Source of the DNA: Paraburkholderia phenazinium
Lineage (GTDB): Bacteria > Pseudomonadota > Gammaproteobacteria > Burkholderiales > Burkholderiaceae
Reading direction: 5' to 3'
Assembly (NCBI RefSeq): GCF_900100735.1
Contig: NZ_FNCJ01000005.1
Coordinates: 1 to 64,000 of the forward strand
DNA: 64,000 nucleotides
Shown: piece after piece, positions 16,189-27,200 of the stretch
Layout: the number at the start of each line of letters is the position of its first letter
How positions within the stretch are numbered: position 1 is the first letter of the stretch
Notes under the pieces: model-generated
Told to the model about the DNA's origin: nothing
Seen by the model: only the letters and a program-made list of their open reading frames with translations
Database searches by the model: none
Translations under genes and position numbers: made by a program

Positions 16189-16368
16189 TCAGGCGCTCGC
16201 TATTGCACGCCGACCGGCTCGGACAGCGACAAAGAAGGCTATTGCGGACAGTATCGAGACGAAAAACACCGTCCATTCAACAGCGACGTAGCCGTGCGTG
16301 AAACTCCAGATGCTCGCAGCGGCTATCTCTCTCGACCAGAAGTAACTCAACGCGGCGCCATGGTCCAT
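16189..16368 (-). CDS. Small membrane protein, possibly a truncated gene end
   Basis: A 59-residue reading from the ATG at 16368 with one clear membrane helix (WTVFFVSILSAIAFFVAV) and a basic tail (RAGRRAIASA). The same frame stays open about 90 bp further upstream to a TGA near 16465, with no start codon, and encodes a natural-looking VRIFRVVSQQFASEAPDFLG. It may therefore be the C-terminus of a gene that lost its 5' end. It lies 30 bp from the ArsN2-like gene on the same strand. Confidence 0.4.
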   Translation of the reverse strand: MDHGAALSYFWSREIAAASIWSFTHGYVAVEWTVFFVSILSAIAFFVAVRAGRRAIASA

Positions 16369-16666
16369 GTCGTCTTTGCCGCCGCTCGCCCCTAGGAAGT
16401 CCGGCGCCTCGGACGCGAATTGCTGCGAGACTACGCGGAAGATTCGAACCGAATCGCCCTCTAGCAGTCAGTCGGTGAGAAAATACGTGTGATGAATTTG
16501 TTGCTGGTCCATCGATTTTGCCTTGCTATGGGCGATAGAAAGATATCTTTCGTGCGTTCGTACGGTTCAGGCAAAATCGAGAATCCTTGGGGGCGAGCAC
16601 AGCTGGCCGTGCACACCCGGATAAGTACATTTGACGTCGAAACAAAAAACGGCCTCACCCACTTAC

Positions 16667-17845
16667 ATGTTTAGACTGAAAATGTACCCCGCCAAAAACG
16701 GCGATGCCTTCCTTGCCGACTTCGGCGGTACGTACCTCCTCATTGATGCTGGCTTCGCTAGTACCTACCAAGACTTCGTTGCGGCGGACTTGGCGCAACT
16801 TGCAAAGGAGGGAGGACGGCTCGACCTGGTCGTCTGCACGCACATCGACGCCGACCACATCGGCGGCCTTCTAGAGTTCTTCTCGTGCAACGGCACTCCC
16901 GCCAAACGAGGCATTGAGGTCGACGCCGTCTGGCACAACAGCCTACGGTCGTTGCCTTCCCCGACTGCAGAGCCTGACGGTTTTCATGACCGCATGGTTC
17001 TGGAAGCCATTCGCCGGCGCGGCTTTCAGGGAGCCCCGACATCGTCGCCGAACCCTATAAGCGCTCGACAAGGAAGTTCACTCGCCAAGCTCCTTCGACA
17101 GCATTGCTACACCTGGAACTCGGGGGACGGCTCGACCTGCATCAGTGAAGGTGGCTCACTTTCTTTGCCGCATGATGTGAGCGTCCACGTCATCGGGCCT
17201 ACGACCACCCGTCTCGAAGAACTGCGCAACCTGTGGCTGAGAGAGGTCCGTAAGCTTGGCTACAAGGGTTCGTCTCAGCCAAGCGACCTCACGGACGATG
17301 CCTATGAGATGTGGTGCGCCAGAGCGCCGGACCCTTCCATTCCTCAGGCCACGCCCATAGCAGCCAACGGAGGTTTGCGACTCGCAGAAGTTTACACGCC
17401 AGACACCTCAATCTCGAATGGCAGCTCCATCACGCTCATCGTCTCCAGCGGAAACAAACGAATACTCTTCCTTGGAGATGCCTGGGCTGAAGATGTCGTA
17501 GCGAAGCTGCGGTCGCTTCACGCGCCGACTACGCCCATCATCTTTGATGCCATCAAGGTCTCACACCACGGGAGCCTCCACAACACAAGCGTAGACCTTC
17601 TATCGTTTGCAGACTCGCCCTGCTTCCTCATCTCATCCGACGGGACACGCCATGGCCATCCGGACTTTGAGGTACTAGCCGAAATCGTGGACCGACCGGC
17701 GCCATTCAAGAGGCATCTATTTTTCAATTACGAAACCGCTGCGTCCAAGCAGCTTGAATCACATACATCGAAGTCCGGCACAGCCTTCAGCGTCCATGTA
17801 GCTGAGAACGACTGGATTCAAGTGGGGGAGAACAACTATGACTGA
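16667..17845 (+). CDS. MBL-fold hydrolase of an AVAST type I-like system
   Basis: A 392-residue metallo-beta-lactamase-fold protein from the ATG at 16667 (MFRLKMYPAKNGDAFLADFGG); 16631 would add 12 poor residues. The metal-binding HIDADHIGG lies near residue 58 and a later VSHHGS near 300, as in ComEC-type MBL domains. The DxH pair is intact, so hydrolase activity is likely. Its stop overlaps the start of the protease-STAND gene by 8 bp, so the two are coupled. In AVAST type I an MBL hydrolase is encoded with a trypsin-like STAND protein. By that family knowledge this is the effector or accessory enzyme. The substrate is unknown. Confidence 0.8.
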   Translation: MFRLKMYPAKNGDAFLADFGGTYLLIDAGFASTYQDFVAADLAQLAKEGGRLDLVVCTHIDADHIGGLLEFFSCNGTPAKRGIEVDAVWHNSLRSLPSPTAEPDGFHDRMVLEAIRRRGFQGAPTSSPNPISARQGSSLAKLLRQHCYTWNSGDGSTCISEGGSLSLPHDVSVHVIGPTTTRLEELRNLWLREVRKLGYKGSSQPSDLTDDAYEMWCARAPDPSIPQATPIAANGGLRLAEVYTPDTSISNGSSITLIVSSGNKRILFLGDAWAEDVVAKLRSLHAPTTPIIFDAIKVSHHGSLHNTSVDLLSFADSPCFLISSDGTRHGHPDFEVLAEIVDRPAPFKRHLFFNYETAASKQLESHTSKSGTAFSVHVAENDWIQVGENNYD

Positions 17846-20800
17846 GGACGAACTCAAGCAGGCCACCTGCCAAGTCATTGGCAACGACGAGTCCGGGACC
17901 GGGTGGCTTATCACGGCGGACCTCGTCCTCACGGCATATCACTGCGTTGAAACCGCAGTACGTGGTGGCGAACCCGTCATTGTTCGCTTTGGGGTTGGTT
18001 CATCTGCATCTGAGCACACGGTAGTCGTGGGTCCACATGACGAAGACCTCGATATTTGCCTGCTGCAGCTATCTACCCCCCTCGGCGTCGAACCCATACC
18101 CATTGACTCGGATGGTCTGCGTCCCGGCGAGAAGTGGTTCGCATTTGGATACCCGGCGGCAAAGCTACAACTGGGTCATGTCGTCAAAGGCGAAATTCAG
18201 CAAGTGTTGCCCGAGCGCGTGCATGGCGTAGACCTAGACCTGTCTATAGAACCCGGAACGCATCTGTCGGACTACCAGGGGCTATCCGGCTCGGCGTTCA
18301 TGGTCGGCAACGTCTGCAAAGGTCTGCTGCGACTCAACATAGACAGTGCCATCGGAGCCTTGAGTCTCTCGATGCTGAAGCCCTTCCTGGGGGCGAACGG
18401 CCTGCTACCTGACGAGCCGACGGACGGCGAAGACCCCGGACCAATCGGAGCGCGGCCTGCCTTTGACGAACTCTTCGAGGCTGCCATCGTCAACAAGCGC
18501 GGTGGATACGTCTTTGTCGATGGCTCGCACGGCGTCGGCAAGTCTACGTATTGCCAAGAATTTAGGCCAGAGTCACCAGAGCTGGAGAAGCTCGGCGTGT
18601 ATCAGTTTACTGAGCGCGTCCGTGGCTCAACGCCAGCGCACCAAGCCCAACCAGAGGTGTTCTTCGACTGGGCAAACTCCCTGCTCTCCATAAGGGCGAC
18701 CGGCAAGCCAGCCAGGTTGATGGAGCTTTCGTACAGCCAACTCATTGAGAAGACAGACGAGGTACTTCAATCTTTGGCGAAGCGTTGCGCGAAGGCAGGG
18801 AAGGTGGGCGTGCTCTTCATCGACGGCATAAGTGAGGCTGCCGCTGCAGGCGAAGAAACCCTAAAACGATTCGTCAATCTGCTGCCGCAAAAGGTGCCTC
18901 ACGGCTTGGTGGTGGTCATCACCGGCGTCGGACTAGATTCAATTGCCAGCAGCCTCGGGACAATCCTTCAGGGTGCGGAGCGTTTGACCCTTCCCAGCCT
19001 CGACCGCGACATCCAATACGGGGTTTGTGTCGAATTTCTCGACGGGGACAAGGCCACCACGGAAATCGTGGGGACCCTTTGCGACCGAGCAATGGGACAC
19101 CCGCTCTACCTTCGATACCTCGCCGACTTGGTGAACAGCGGAGCCACCCAGGGTGACATTGCTGAGCTCCCAGTGTTCAGCGGCTCCATTCAGGATTACT
19201 ACGAGACCATCTGGGTCAAGCTTGTGCCCAACGCTGACGTCGTCAACTTGCTTGGAATCATTGCCCGCCTGCGTTGGGGTATCCCGGCCAGAGATTTGAC
19301 AAGCATGCTGACCTCTGCCGAATCGGGAGTGTTCCCTTCTACACTCCTACGCGTTCGGCATCTGCTGGCCAATCCGGAGAACACTGCGATTTATCACCCG
19401 TCGTTCTCAGAGTTCGTCGTTCACAAGACAGCACCCATCGGCGAATTGGTGGAGGCGCGTCTCGCAGGCTTTTGCAGCGCGCCGGAGAGCGGCGACTACG
19501 GAGTTCTAAACAAGGTCTACCACGGGCTCCGGGGGGGACGAGAGCCTCTGCTGCTGGCCATCCAAGGCTGCGAGCAGGCGTGGGTTGACGACTCTGTGCT
19601 ACTCGGCGCAGAGCCAGACGTGCTGCTCGCGGATATTGATGAGACCCTCGCTGCGGCTACCAGTGTCGGGACAGCAACTGACATCATTCGCTTGCTGCTT
19701 CTTTCCCAGCGTCTGACCTTTCGGTACAACACCCTCTTCGTGCAGTCAGCCGAGCTCGTGGCTCTGGCGCTCATCTCACTCGGCAAAACTGAGAGCGCGC
19801 TTCGGCACGTCGTCCGAAACGGTCGCCTCGTCTTCTCGGCGGATGAAGCTTTTTCCGTGGCAAACGCCTTTACGCAGCAGGGCAGCCCTGAACAGGCAAT
19901 AGAAGTTTTGGAGCTTGTTCAGCGTGAGATAAATGCAGTCTTTGAAAAACTGCACTCCGAGGACGGTGTCAGCGCTCAAGAACTCCTCAGTGCAGTGGAC
20001 CTTCGGCTACATGCTTTTTCCCTTGCGCAAGCCGCAGGTGAAGACCCACCGTTCACCAGATTCCTTCGCGCCATCGTTGAAGGCATCCTGCGCCGCCCCG
20101 GTGGCAACTTCTCGCCAGATGAGGGGGACGAAGTTCTTCGGCAGTTGACCGGCGAGATGATGGGGGCGCGGCTTTGCCTCGTAGGCAAGTATCAACCTTT
20201 CCTGAAGCTAGGCGTGCCGGCCGACGTGGATTTGCGCCACCAACTGCTTGTCTTTCTGCAGACCCTGGCGCATGGCGAAATGCACTCTGAGCACTACGGA
20301 GTTCCACTCAAGCGCGAGATGGTTGACCTCGTGCTCTCGGACGTCGAGAGAGCTATCGGCGCACCTCTGCGCCCCGAGGACCGGCGCTTCGTATTCACAG
20401 ATACTTTGATTGAAGCGGGCGCAGCTCCCGGCCTCGTCGATACATACTCCGCGTCCGTAGATATGGGTGACGGGACGCTTCCCTTGTACGAGAAGAATCG
20501 AGCGGACTCTGACGAGGCCATCTTCGAGAGTGCAATGCTGCGTCTTAGAGCATCCTCGTTCCTTGAGGATGGATATGCCGAGCCTTCTGTGCAAATGCCG
20601 CGCGCCGAGGATTGGGAAGGGGCCCTCGAGGTCATCGCACGAGCCGTTGCATGGTGCGACGGCAAGGGCCGGAGGGCCATGGCGGAAAAAGACCAAGCTG
20701 GCCTTGACGCAGTGTGGTCGTTCGTGGCCGATGCTCTTCTTCCTTGCTTCGCGTTCGAGCTTGAATCGCGCATCCACTGGGAGTCAAGCTACTTCATTCC

Positions 20801-23669
20801 GGAGACCGTGGTTCCGCAGCTGTACCGGCGTGTCGCAAAGCTGGTGCTTGACTGTTTCCCGACGAAAGCAGTGGTCTTGCTCGACGCAATAGAGCGCAGG
20901 TTCGACGTGCAACTTGGCCTCTACAACGAAGGGTTTCGGCGGGCGCTCCAAGAGGTGCTGCGCCTCTTCATAGAGCGCGACCCTGAAGGACCGAACGCGG
21001 ACAAGGTCTTCTCGCTCGTATTGCTCTGGAGGGACTACGTCGCAGCGAACGTGGAGAACAGATTTGAGCTCGTCCCAGAGCTTCTGCAAATTGTCCCGCT
21101 GCTGGCCAGGCTGAAAGCGCCCGAGGAGGCGCTTAGAACCTATAAATCGGTCCTGTCGTTCTCGATGGGGCCGAGCTGGTACAAGGAAGACCAGCTGTCC
21201 ATGATGACCGGCACTTTGGAGACGCTACCCGCTACGTCGCCCGTTCAGGCTTCGTCGCTCGCCCAAATCGCAGGCCTCTTGGAGCGTGCCACGGGCGAGA
21301 TGACGTTTCAACGTTTTGTCCGTGCCGACAAGGGCAATTTCATCGGGCAGCTCTGCCGCAGGTCGCTTTTCTCAGACGCAGTCCGATACTTCCAACATCA
21401 GAGCTGTGGAACCCTCGACGAGTTGTTCGCGCAGGCGACGAGTGGCAACCTCGACCGCGTTTCAACCCTTGTTGGTATGCGGTTCCCAGGGGCAGCACTG
21501 GAGGAGCAGGCTGCCTTGCTCGCTCTGTTGCACCACACCCGTGAACAGGCGAACTGGCAGTTGCGTTGGGCACTCCTCGAGGTGTACCAACATGGGGATG
21601 AACGGCACCTGTCCGAGTGGGGGAAAGAGTACGCGGCCATCATCTCGGAACTGGTGAATAGACCTGACGACCTGGCGCGGGTGAAGGCCCGGGTCCTCTC
21701 GATTGCAAACTCATTGAACGCTGAGCGAGCCTGGCTGCTGTTAAGAGCCCTCGTCCCAAACCTGCCGTCCGACCTTCGCCTCGATTTCGCGGGCCTCTTA
21801 GATGAGGTGAAATCCAACCTTGACGAGCGCCAAATTGAACAGCTGACATCGAGTTTCGGTCTTCGATATGAGCAAGATGACGGAGACGAGACAGCGGAAC
21901 TTGAAGCTGGCACCACGAAGCCGACCGATGACGTAGCCGAGGAGGATGCCGAGCATGACCGCTTGTTCATGCCCGGGACATTTGGCAAACGTTCAGCAAT
22001 AAGGGATGCTCGTACGCAAATTGAAAGCGCACGCACACATCTGAACCGACGCAACTTCTCTGCGGCGACTCAAGAGTGCATCGGGGCACTGCAGACGCTG
22101 CAGGCAGGAGGATGGTCGGTCTGGTCGAACAACCATTCCGGCAGCGACGCCGACCGACTCATCAACGCTCAAGTCCAGAACGCCGATGAACTCGCCAGAC
22201 TGTATGGACCATTGGCCCGCGAAGAGCGCCACACGCAACGCTGGGCGATTGCATCCCACCTCATATCTCTGGTTGGAAACAAGGTTAGCGCAGCCCAGCA
22301 GGCGGCATTGCTAGCGGTGGCCATTGACCACGTAAGGCAAATCGTGGGCGACGCCTCGCCGGCGCCGTTCGAATACATCGGTAGCTCTGCGGCTGGCGCT
22401 GCGTCTGAGGCCCTCCTTGAGCTACTGCTTTGGACATTAGACCATCCGGCTTGGGAACGCCGTGACAGCGGCGCGGCCATGGTGCTATGGCTTGCCCGTA
22501 CAAACGGAGATTGGCTCTCAAAACTCGCCCAGCTTGCTGTCTCGATGGACAGACGAAACCGGGCAGATATCGCGTCTGCAACGCTGGACATCCTCTCCCG
22601 TGAAGACTCGGTTGGATTATGGCAACGCATTGAGCCGCACATTGAGCTTGCACGGGCTCTTGAGCAGTGTCGGCACGTGGGCCGGTTCGCAACGTTCATG
22701 CGAATTGCTGAGCGCGCGAGCAAGCGTGGTGTCGACTCGGCCACGACCGCGCTCAAGACGCTGCGGGAGCGATTCCCCGAGGAAAATCCCATCTTTACTC
22801 CTGCCCAAGACAAAGGGCCGCCAAGTTTTGTGCCGCCGACGCTGCATGAGCTTTGGCGCGATTTATCGCAATTGGGATTCCTTACCGAAGACGACCTACG
22901 AGCGTTCTCCGCCCAGATGGTCGACTGCTGTTTGCCGCTGACAGTCGAAATGGCTTGTGCGTTGGAATCGCTCGTCGCGGAGGGGGGGCGAGAGGACCCG
23001 AGTTTCCCAACCGGCCGTTGGGCTTCAACCGTGCGCTTTGTGCTGAACACTGCGCTCTTTCAGCCCATGCCTGTCAGCAAGCTCAGAAGGGCTGAGGTCT
23101 TGCTCAGGGCTTACAACCCAGAGACGCTTCTAGAACCCGGGAACGGAGGGGACCTCCTGAAAAGCCTCGTCGCGTGCGTGGAAAGCGGCAGAGAACGAAA
23201 CTACATGCCATCGTATGGAGACATGGTCTTCCTCGATTTTCAATGCATCCTGGAGATGGAACGGCGTACCGTTTACGTGGAGCTTACGTCGCATCTCGTG
23301 CCTCCTGGCCAGCCACAGCCAGTACCGCCTACTGCACCTACCTTCAAGGCAACCGAACTGCCCCGGCCAGGCCCCGATGAACCCATCGCTATCTGCGGCA
23401 GAGCACTGCCGACCATCGCCTACTTCGGTTCCGTTAGTCCGGCTATCCCAACGCCTCGATTTCTGCAGCTCGTGGGGGCCCAAGCGTCGAACACCGTTCG
23501 GTACCATTGGAGAGATGGACGTACCGTGACGAGCTTGGCTTCAAGTCGTCGACATGAGACCACTTTACTTGCTGTTGAGCGGGACGCACTTGCATTGCCT
23601 GAAGGCTGGCAAATGCTATGGATTCTGCGAGTCAATGGTAAAGCCCGAGCGGTACTTCACAAATTCTAG
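17838..23669 (+). CDS. Trypsin-like protease-STAND NTPase, Avs1-like
   Basis: A 1,943-residue protein. Residues 1-200 form a trypsin-like serine protease: His35 in TAYHCV, Asp72 in DLDICLL, Ser150 in QGLSGSAF. The STAND NTPase follows, with P-loop GSHGVGKST near 230 and Walker B VLFIDGISE near 327. Residues from about 560 to 1700 are helical repeats, expected to be the sensor. A short strand-rich C-terminal part ends the protein. Family knowledge: Avs1 proteins of this shape sense phage proteins such as terminase, oligomerise, and switch on their effector. All catalytic residues are present. It is coupled to the MBL gene and followed 13 bp later by a small gene. The Avs1 label rests on architecture. 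Confidence 0.8.
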   Translation: MTEDELKQATCQVIGNDESGTGWLITADLVLTAYHCVETAVRGGEPVIVRFGVGSSASEHTVVVGPHDEDLDICLLQLSTPLGVEPIPIDSDGLRPGEKWFAFGYPAAKLQLGHVVKGEIQQVLPERVHGVDLDLSIEPGTHLSDYQGLSGSAFMVGNVCKGLLRLNIDSAIGALSLSMLKPFLGANGLLPDEPTDGEDPGPIGARPAFDELFEAAIVNKRGGYVFVDGSHGVGKSTYCQEFRPESPELEKLGVYQFTERVRGSTPAHQAQPEVFFDWANSLLSIRATGKPARLMELSYSQLIEKTDEVLQSLAKRCAKAGKVGVLFIDGISEAAAAGEETLKRFVNLLPQKVPHGLVVVITGVGLDSIASSLGTILQGAERLTLPSLDRDIQYGVCVEFLDGDKATTEIVGTLCDRAMGHPLYLRYLADLVNSGATQGDIAELPVFSGSIQDYYETIWVKLVPNADVVNLLGIIARLRWGIPARDLTSMLTSAESGVFPSTLLRVRHLLANPENTAIYHPSFSEFVVHKTAPIGELVEARLAGFCSAPESGDYGVLNKVYHGLRGGREPLLLAIQGCEQAWVDDSVLLGAEPDVLLADIDETLAAATSVGTATDIIRLLLLSQRLTFRYNTLFVQSAELVALALISLGKTESALRHVVRNGRLVFSADEAFSVANAFTQQGSPEQAIEVLELVQREINAVFEKLHSEDGVSAQELLSAVDLRLHAFSLAQAAGEDPPFTRFLRAIVEGILRRPGGNFSPDEGDEVLRQLTGEMMGARLCLVGKYQPFLKLGVPADVDLRHQLLVFLQTLAHGEMHSEHYGVPLKREMVDLVLSDVERAIGAPLRPEDRRFVFTDTLIEAGAAPGLVDTYSASVDMGDGTLPLYEKNRADSDEAIFESAMLRLRASSFLEDGYAEPSVQMPRAEDWEGALEVIARAVAWCDGKGRRAMAEKDQAGLDAVWSFVADALLPCFAFELESRIHWESSYFIPETVVPQLYRRVAKLVLDCFPTKAVVLLDAIERRFDVQLGLYNEGFRRALQEVLRLFIERDPEGPNADKVFSLVLLWRDYVAANVENRFELVPELLQIVPLLARLKAPEEALRTYKSVLSFSMGPSWYKEDQLSMMTGTLETLPATSPVQASSLAQIAGLLERATGEMTFQRFVRADKGNFIGQLCRRSLFSDAVRYFQHQSCGTLDELFAQATSGNLDRVSTLVGMRFPGAALEEQAALLALLHHTREQANWQLRWALLEVYQHGDERHLSEWGKEYAAIISELVNRPDDLARVKARVLSIANSLNAERAWLLLRALVPNLPSDLRLDFAGLLDEVKSNLDERQIEQLTSSFGLRYEQDDGDETAELEAGTTKPTDDVAEEDAEHDRLFMPGTFGKRSAIRDARTQIESARTHLNRRNFSAATQECIGALQTLQAGGWSVWSNNHSGSDADRLINAQVQNADELARLYGPLAREERHTQRWAIASHLISLVGNKVSAAQQAALLAVAIDHVRQIVGDASPAPFEYIGSSAAGAASEALLELLLWTLDHPAWERRDSGAAMVLWLARTNGDWLSKLAQLAVSMDRRNRADIASATLDILSREDSVGLWQRIEPHIELARALEQCRHVGRFATFMRIAERASKRGVDSATTALKTLRERFPEENPIFTPAQDKGPPSFVPPTLHELWRDLSQLGFLTEDDLRAFSAQMVDCCLPLTVEMACALESLVAEGGREDPSFPTGRWASTVRFVLNTALFQPMPVSKLRRAEVLLRAYNPETLLEPGNGGDLLKSLVACVESGRERNYMPSYGDMVFLDFQCILEMERRTVYVELTSHLVPPGQPQPVPPTAPTFKATELPRPGPDEPIAICGRALPTIAYFGSVSPAIPTPRFLQLVGAQASNTVRYHWRDGRTVTSLASSRRHETTLLAVERDALALPEGWQMLWILRVNGKARAVLHKF

Positions 23670-23682
23670 AGAACAACTACGT

Positions 23683-23946
23683 ATGCTTACGCCTATGCAC
23701 ACGCCCTACACTAGGGCCGAGTTTGAAGAGCGCATGAATTATGCGCGAGAACAACTGATAAACGGGAAGATGCATTTCGCCAAGGGCCTTCGAGGTCCAG
23801 ATAGTCTGCTCAATGTGCGCTACCTTCCAAACGGTCGAATTGACCTTCTCAGTATCGACGAGTTGGCCCGGGTGAACGCTAACATGACCTATCAGATGCG
23901 CAACATGGACTTCGGCGAAATGCTCTTGGACGACAAGGGGCGGTGA
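23683..23946 (+). CDS. Small third gene of the AVAST-like operon
   Basis: An 87-residue soluble protein starting 13 bp after the protease-STAND gene (ATG at 23683; an ATG at 23698 is also possible). It opens helical (TRAEFEERMNYAREQL) and continues with RYLPNGRIDLLSIDELARVNANM. I do not recognise it. Position and spacing make it part of the MBL-STAND operon. It might be an immunity or inhibitory partner of the protease, or a third required component as in three-gene AVAST type I systems; neither is shown here. Confidence 0.6.
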   Translation: MLTPMHTPYTRAEFEERMNYAREQLINGKMHFAKGLRGPDSLLNVRYLPNGRIDLLSIDELARVNANMTYQMRNMDFGEMLLDDKGR

Positions 23947-24259
23947 CGGGCCAACGGGTTTCCGGAATCAAGTCGAGCAGCGTATAGCCGCCGGTCGCAA
24001 GGATGCCCGCACGCTGCCCCTTCCGCGTTCCACCTGCACTGTTGAGGCTGGCGCAGCGGCCGGCCGCAAACGGAGTGACGGCCGACATTGCCAAGAGGCG
24101 TATCCTTACTCGAATAAGCCATCGCCAGCGTCCATAACACCTTTGAAGTAATGATGCTACCAGTGCTAAAAATCCAACCCCACATGCAACGAAACTACGA
24201 TAATTATCGCTTGGGGATGTCACTAGGCATCGAATTGTCGCGGCGGGGACTTCTTACAG
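23947..24259. other. Intergenic stretch between the two STAND genes
   Basis: 313 bp with no recognisable gene. The first 180 bp are GC-rich and resemble degraded coding DNA; the last 100 bp are AT-richer and probably carry the promoter of the nuclease-STAND gene. A GGGGAC sequence just before 24260 is a likely ribosome-binding site. Confidence 0.4.
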
Positions 24260-27200
24260 ATGGCGAACCAAATATCCAATCCGGTATCCACAGGCAATGC
24301 CGGGGGCACGTACGAATCACGCGTTCAGGCCGCACATCTACTCGCCATGTTGCTCGGTATGCCACTTGCCGGCCTTCCGGACTACCGCGTAATGAGTCTA
24401 ACGTTTCAAGCTCGAATAGAGGGGTTTGAGACAGACGACTTATTGTGTCAGCTCGAAAGTACTTACGGTGGTCCACGAAAAAGACTCATTCAAATTAAAC
24501 GTAGCCTGGAGGCCACCCCCGGCCATGCGCCATTTCGCCAAGCAGTTTCCAAGGCTTGGTTGGATTATGCGAATCCGGACCTCTTCATACGGTCCGTCGA
24601 CTCAATCGCAATCATCTGCGACTACCAAGCTGGCGTTGCAACCCGAGACGCCAAGTCTTTGACCGACTTCGCACGCTCTTCTCTCACTGTCGACGAGTTC
24701 CTCCGGAAAGTTGAAACACGTCGCTTCTCGTCTGAATCCGCCAGAGCTACATACACAGACATTAAGACTGCAATTGAACGCGAAACGGCAGGCAACGGTC
24801 CGACTGACGACGAGCAGGCATTCCGCTTCCTTCAGCACGTTCACTTCCAGAATTACGAGCTAGCATCGGAATCCGGTGAGCTCCTGGTTGCGCTGCTCGG
24901 CCTCATTGAACTGCGGGTCCCCGCCCAGACGTCGTCACACGCAGTCTGGGCAGGGCTGGTCCAGCTCTGTGCCGAGCTCAATCAGAAGGCCGGCTCCGTA
25001 TCTTTAACCACGTGGAGGGACATTGCACCGCCCTGGCTCTCCGCATCGTTATCCGAATCATTACCTGGCAACAACCCGACGCTACTCGCACTTAGAGGAC
25101 GTCGCGAGCTCATGGAGGGGGCCATTCAGAGCGCGCTACCGAATGGCACAACAATCGAGCGAGCAGAAATCGTCGAGCAAATACTTGACTCGCTGCGCAC
25201 CGCGCCACTCACGTTGGTGGTCGGTGATGCCGGAAGCGGAAAGTCAGCCCTTGCCAAACGGGTATCAGAGATTTTCGGAGCAGACGGCTTCGTCCTGTTT
25301 CTCAAGGCAGAGGACCTTGACCATACGAGCCTGCATACGGCTCTTGCCTCTCTTGGAGCAGGAAATCCTGCTGACTTCTTGCGCCGCAATCTTTTTCTCG
25401 GGCAACAGAACCTGATATTTGTAGACGGCATCGAAAAAGTCGTCGAGTTCTCATCCCGGGAAGCGTTTGTGCAACTGCTTTCCTTCGCCAAACAGAATGC
25501 AGCGTGGAAGCTGTGCGCCACCGTTCGCAGCCATGCGGTTCAGCCGTTGTGCGATGGCCTCTTTATGGACTTACCCTACAGGTTCGTCAATGTTCCGCAT
25601 CTCACAGACGCGGAACTAGACCGAGCGCTGGAGCAAGTCTCAACCTTGCCGGCTATATCCAACCCCGCACTCCGCAGCGTGCTCCGGATACCGTTCTATC
25701 TAAGGCTGGCGATAGGTGCAGCGGGGGTGAACGCTACGACGCATATCACTTCAGTGTCCCAATTGAAACGCATACTTTGGGCACAGGCAGTAACTAACCC
25801 TCTGGACGCCCGAGTTGGACTCCCACAGCGACGTCGCCGAGCATTCAAGTCCGTCTGTTTCGAAAGGGCAAAGCGCGTAATGCAGTTCGTCCGCCCACCG
25901 GACGACTCCGAAGCCATTTCTGCCCTCGTAAAAGACCATATTCTTGTCGAAGACCGACTTGGCATGGTGGCGCCTGCACACGACATCTTCGACGATTGGG
26001 CGCTAGCCGAAATCATTGAGACATGCGCCCAAGATGCGGAGCGGAATTGGGCGATTATGTTTGATGAACTTGGGCTACATCCAGGTATTAGGCGAGCCTT
26101 CAGACGGTGGATTGCTGAGGATGTGGTCGACGAAGACGGAAATGCGGCCGCCCTGTTGGAGGCGTCGCTGACCGACATCAGCCTGCCACAGCAATGGCGC
26201 GACGACGCTGTTGTCGGAATGCTTCAGTCGACGGCGGCTTCAGACTTGGTCTCGCGTTATGAGCGGGTTCTCATAGCGCAGAACCACGAGGGGCTGAAGC
26301 GTGTGATTCATTTATTGAGGGTTGCCTGCAAAGGTCCGAAGCTTGACATAGTGAACGTGCCCGGAGATTCCGCTGTCAAGCAGGTAATCGCGCTTCGCCA
26401 CATATTCACAGCGCCCGCAGGCAGCGGCTGGTTACCGCTTATTTTAGTGGTTCACCGCAACGTCCAAAACCTGAAACAGTCCGACGCCGAATGGGTCGCT
26501 CAGCTTTTGGAGGATGGTCAAAGCCTGTTGGTGGGAAATAATGCATCCACGGAAGGCGCCACCGCCGCGCTTCTGCTTGCTCTCGCACTGCTCCGCCAGC
26601 AAGGGACGACGGGATGGTCTTACCACCGGACTGATATCGGCCAGCGCCTTCTGCATTTGGTCTTGAATTTGACTGGCGGCGGTCCCAAAGAAGTTGATGT
26701 GTATTTTCGCCATGTCTTGTCCGCGCTCTATGAAGAGGAGAACGAGAGAGAAGCACTTGAGGTGCTTGAGCGCAGCATTGACAGCTATCACTCGCTCGTG
26801 CTCTGCAAGCACCTTCCACTCTTGGTTGTCGAAATCTTCAACGCCATCGTTTTCAAACATAACGAAAGCGCCGAAGATTGGCCTCACCGCTTAGACATTC
26901 CTGAGTTATTCGGAATATCTTCCACTTTAAATGACCACAACTATTTCCCGGCAAGCGCATACCAAGGACCGTTTTGGTACCTACTAAGGCAGCACCCGGT
27001 CATCGGCGTCGACCTTGTCATCGCACTCTGCAACCGTACGGCGGAGCACTATGCCAACTCGGAGTTAGGACATGAAGTATGGCGAATTTCCGTTCCGTTC
27101 CGCGATGACCGGTCGCTGATTTTTTCGTGGCGTCTGTGGGGGTTGTATCGCGGGATGGGTGTCGGCCCGAACATCCTTTGTTCTGCCCTCATGGCGTTGG

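Noticed and set aside
20208..20777. Minus-strand frames inside the large STAND genes
   Set aside because: They are many, overlap each other and lie inside intact 5-6-kb genes on the plus strand.
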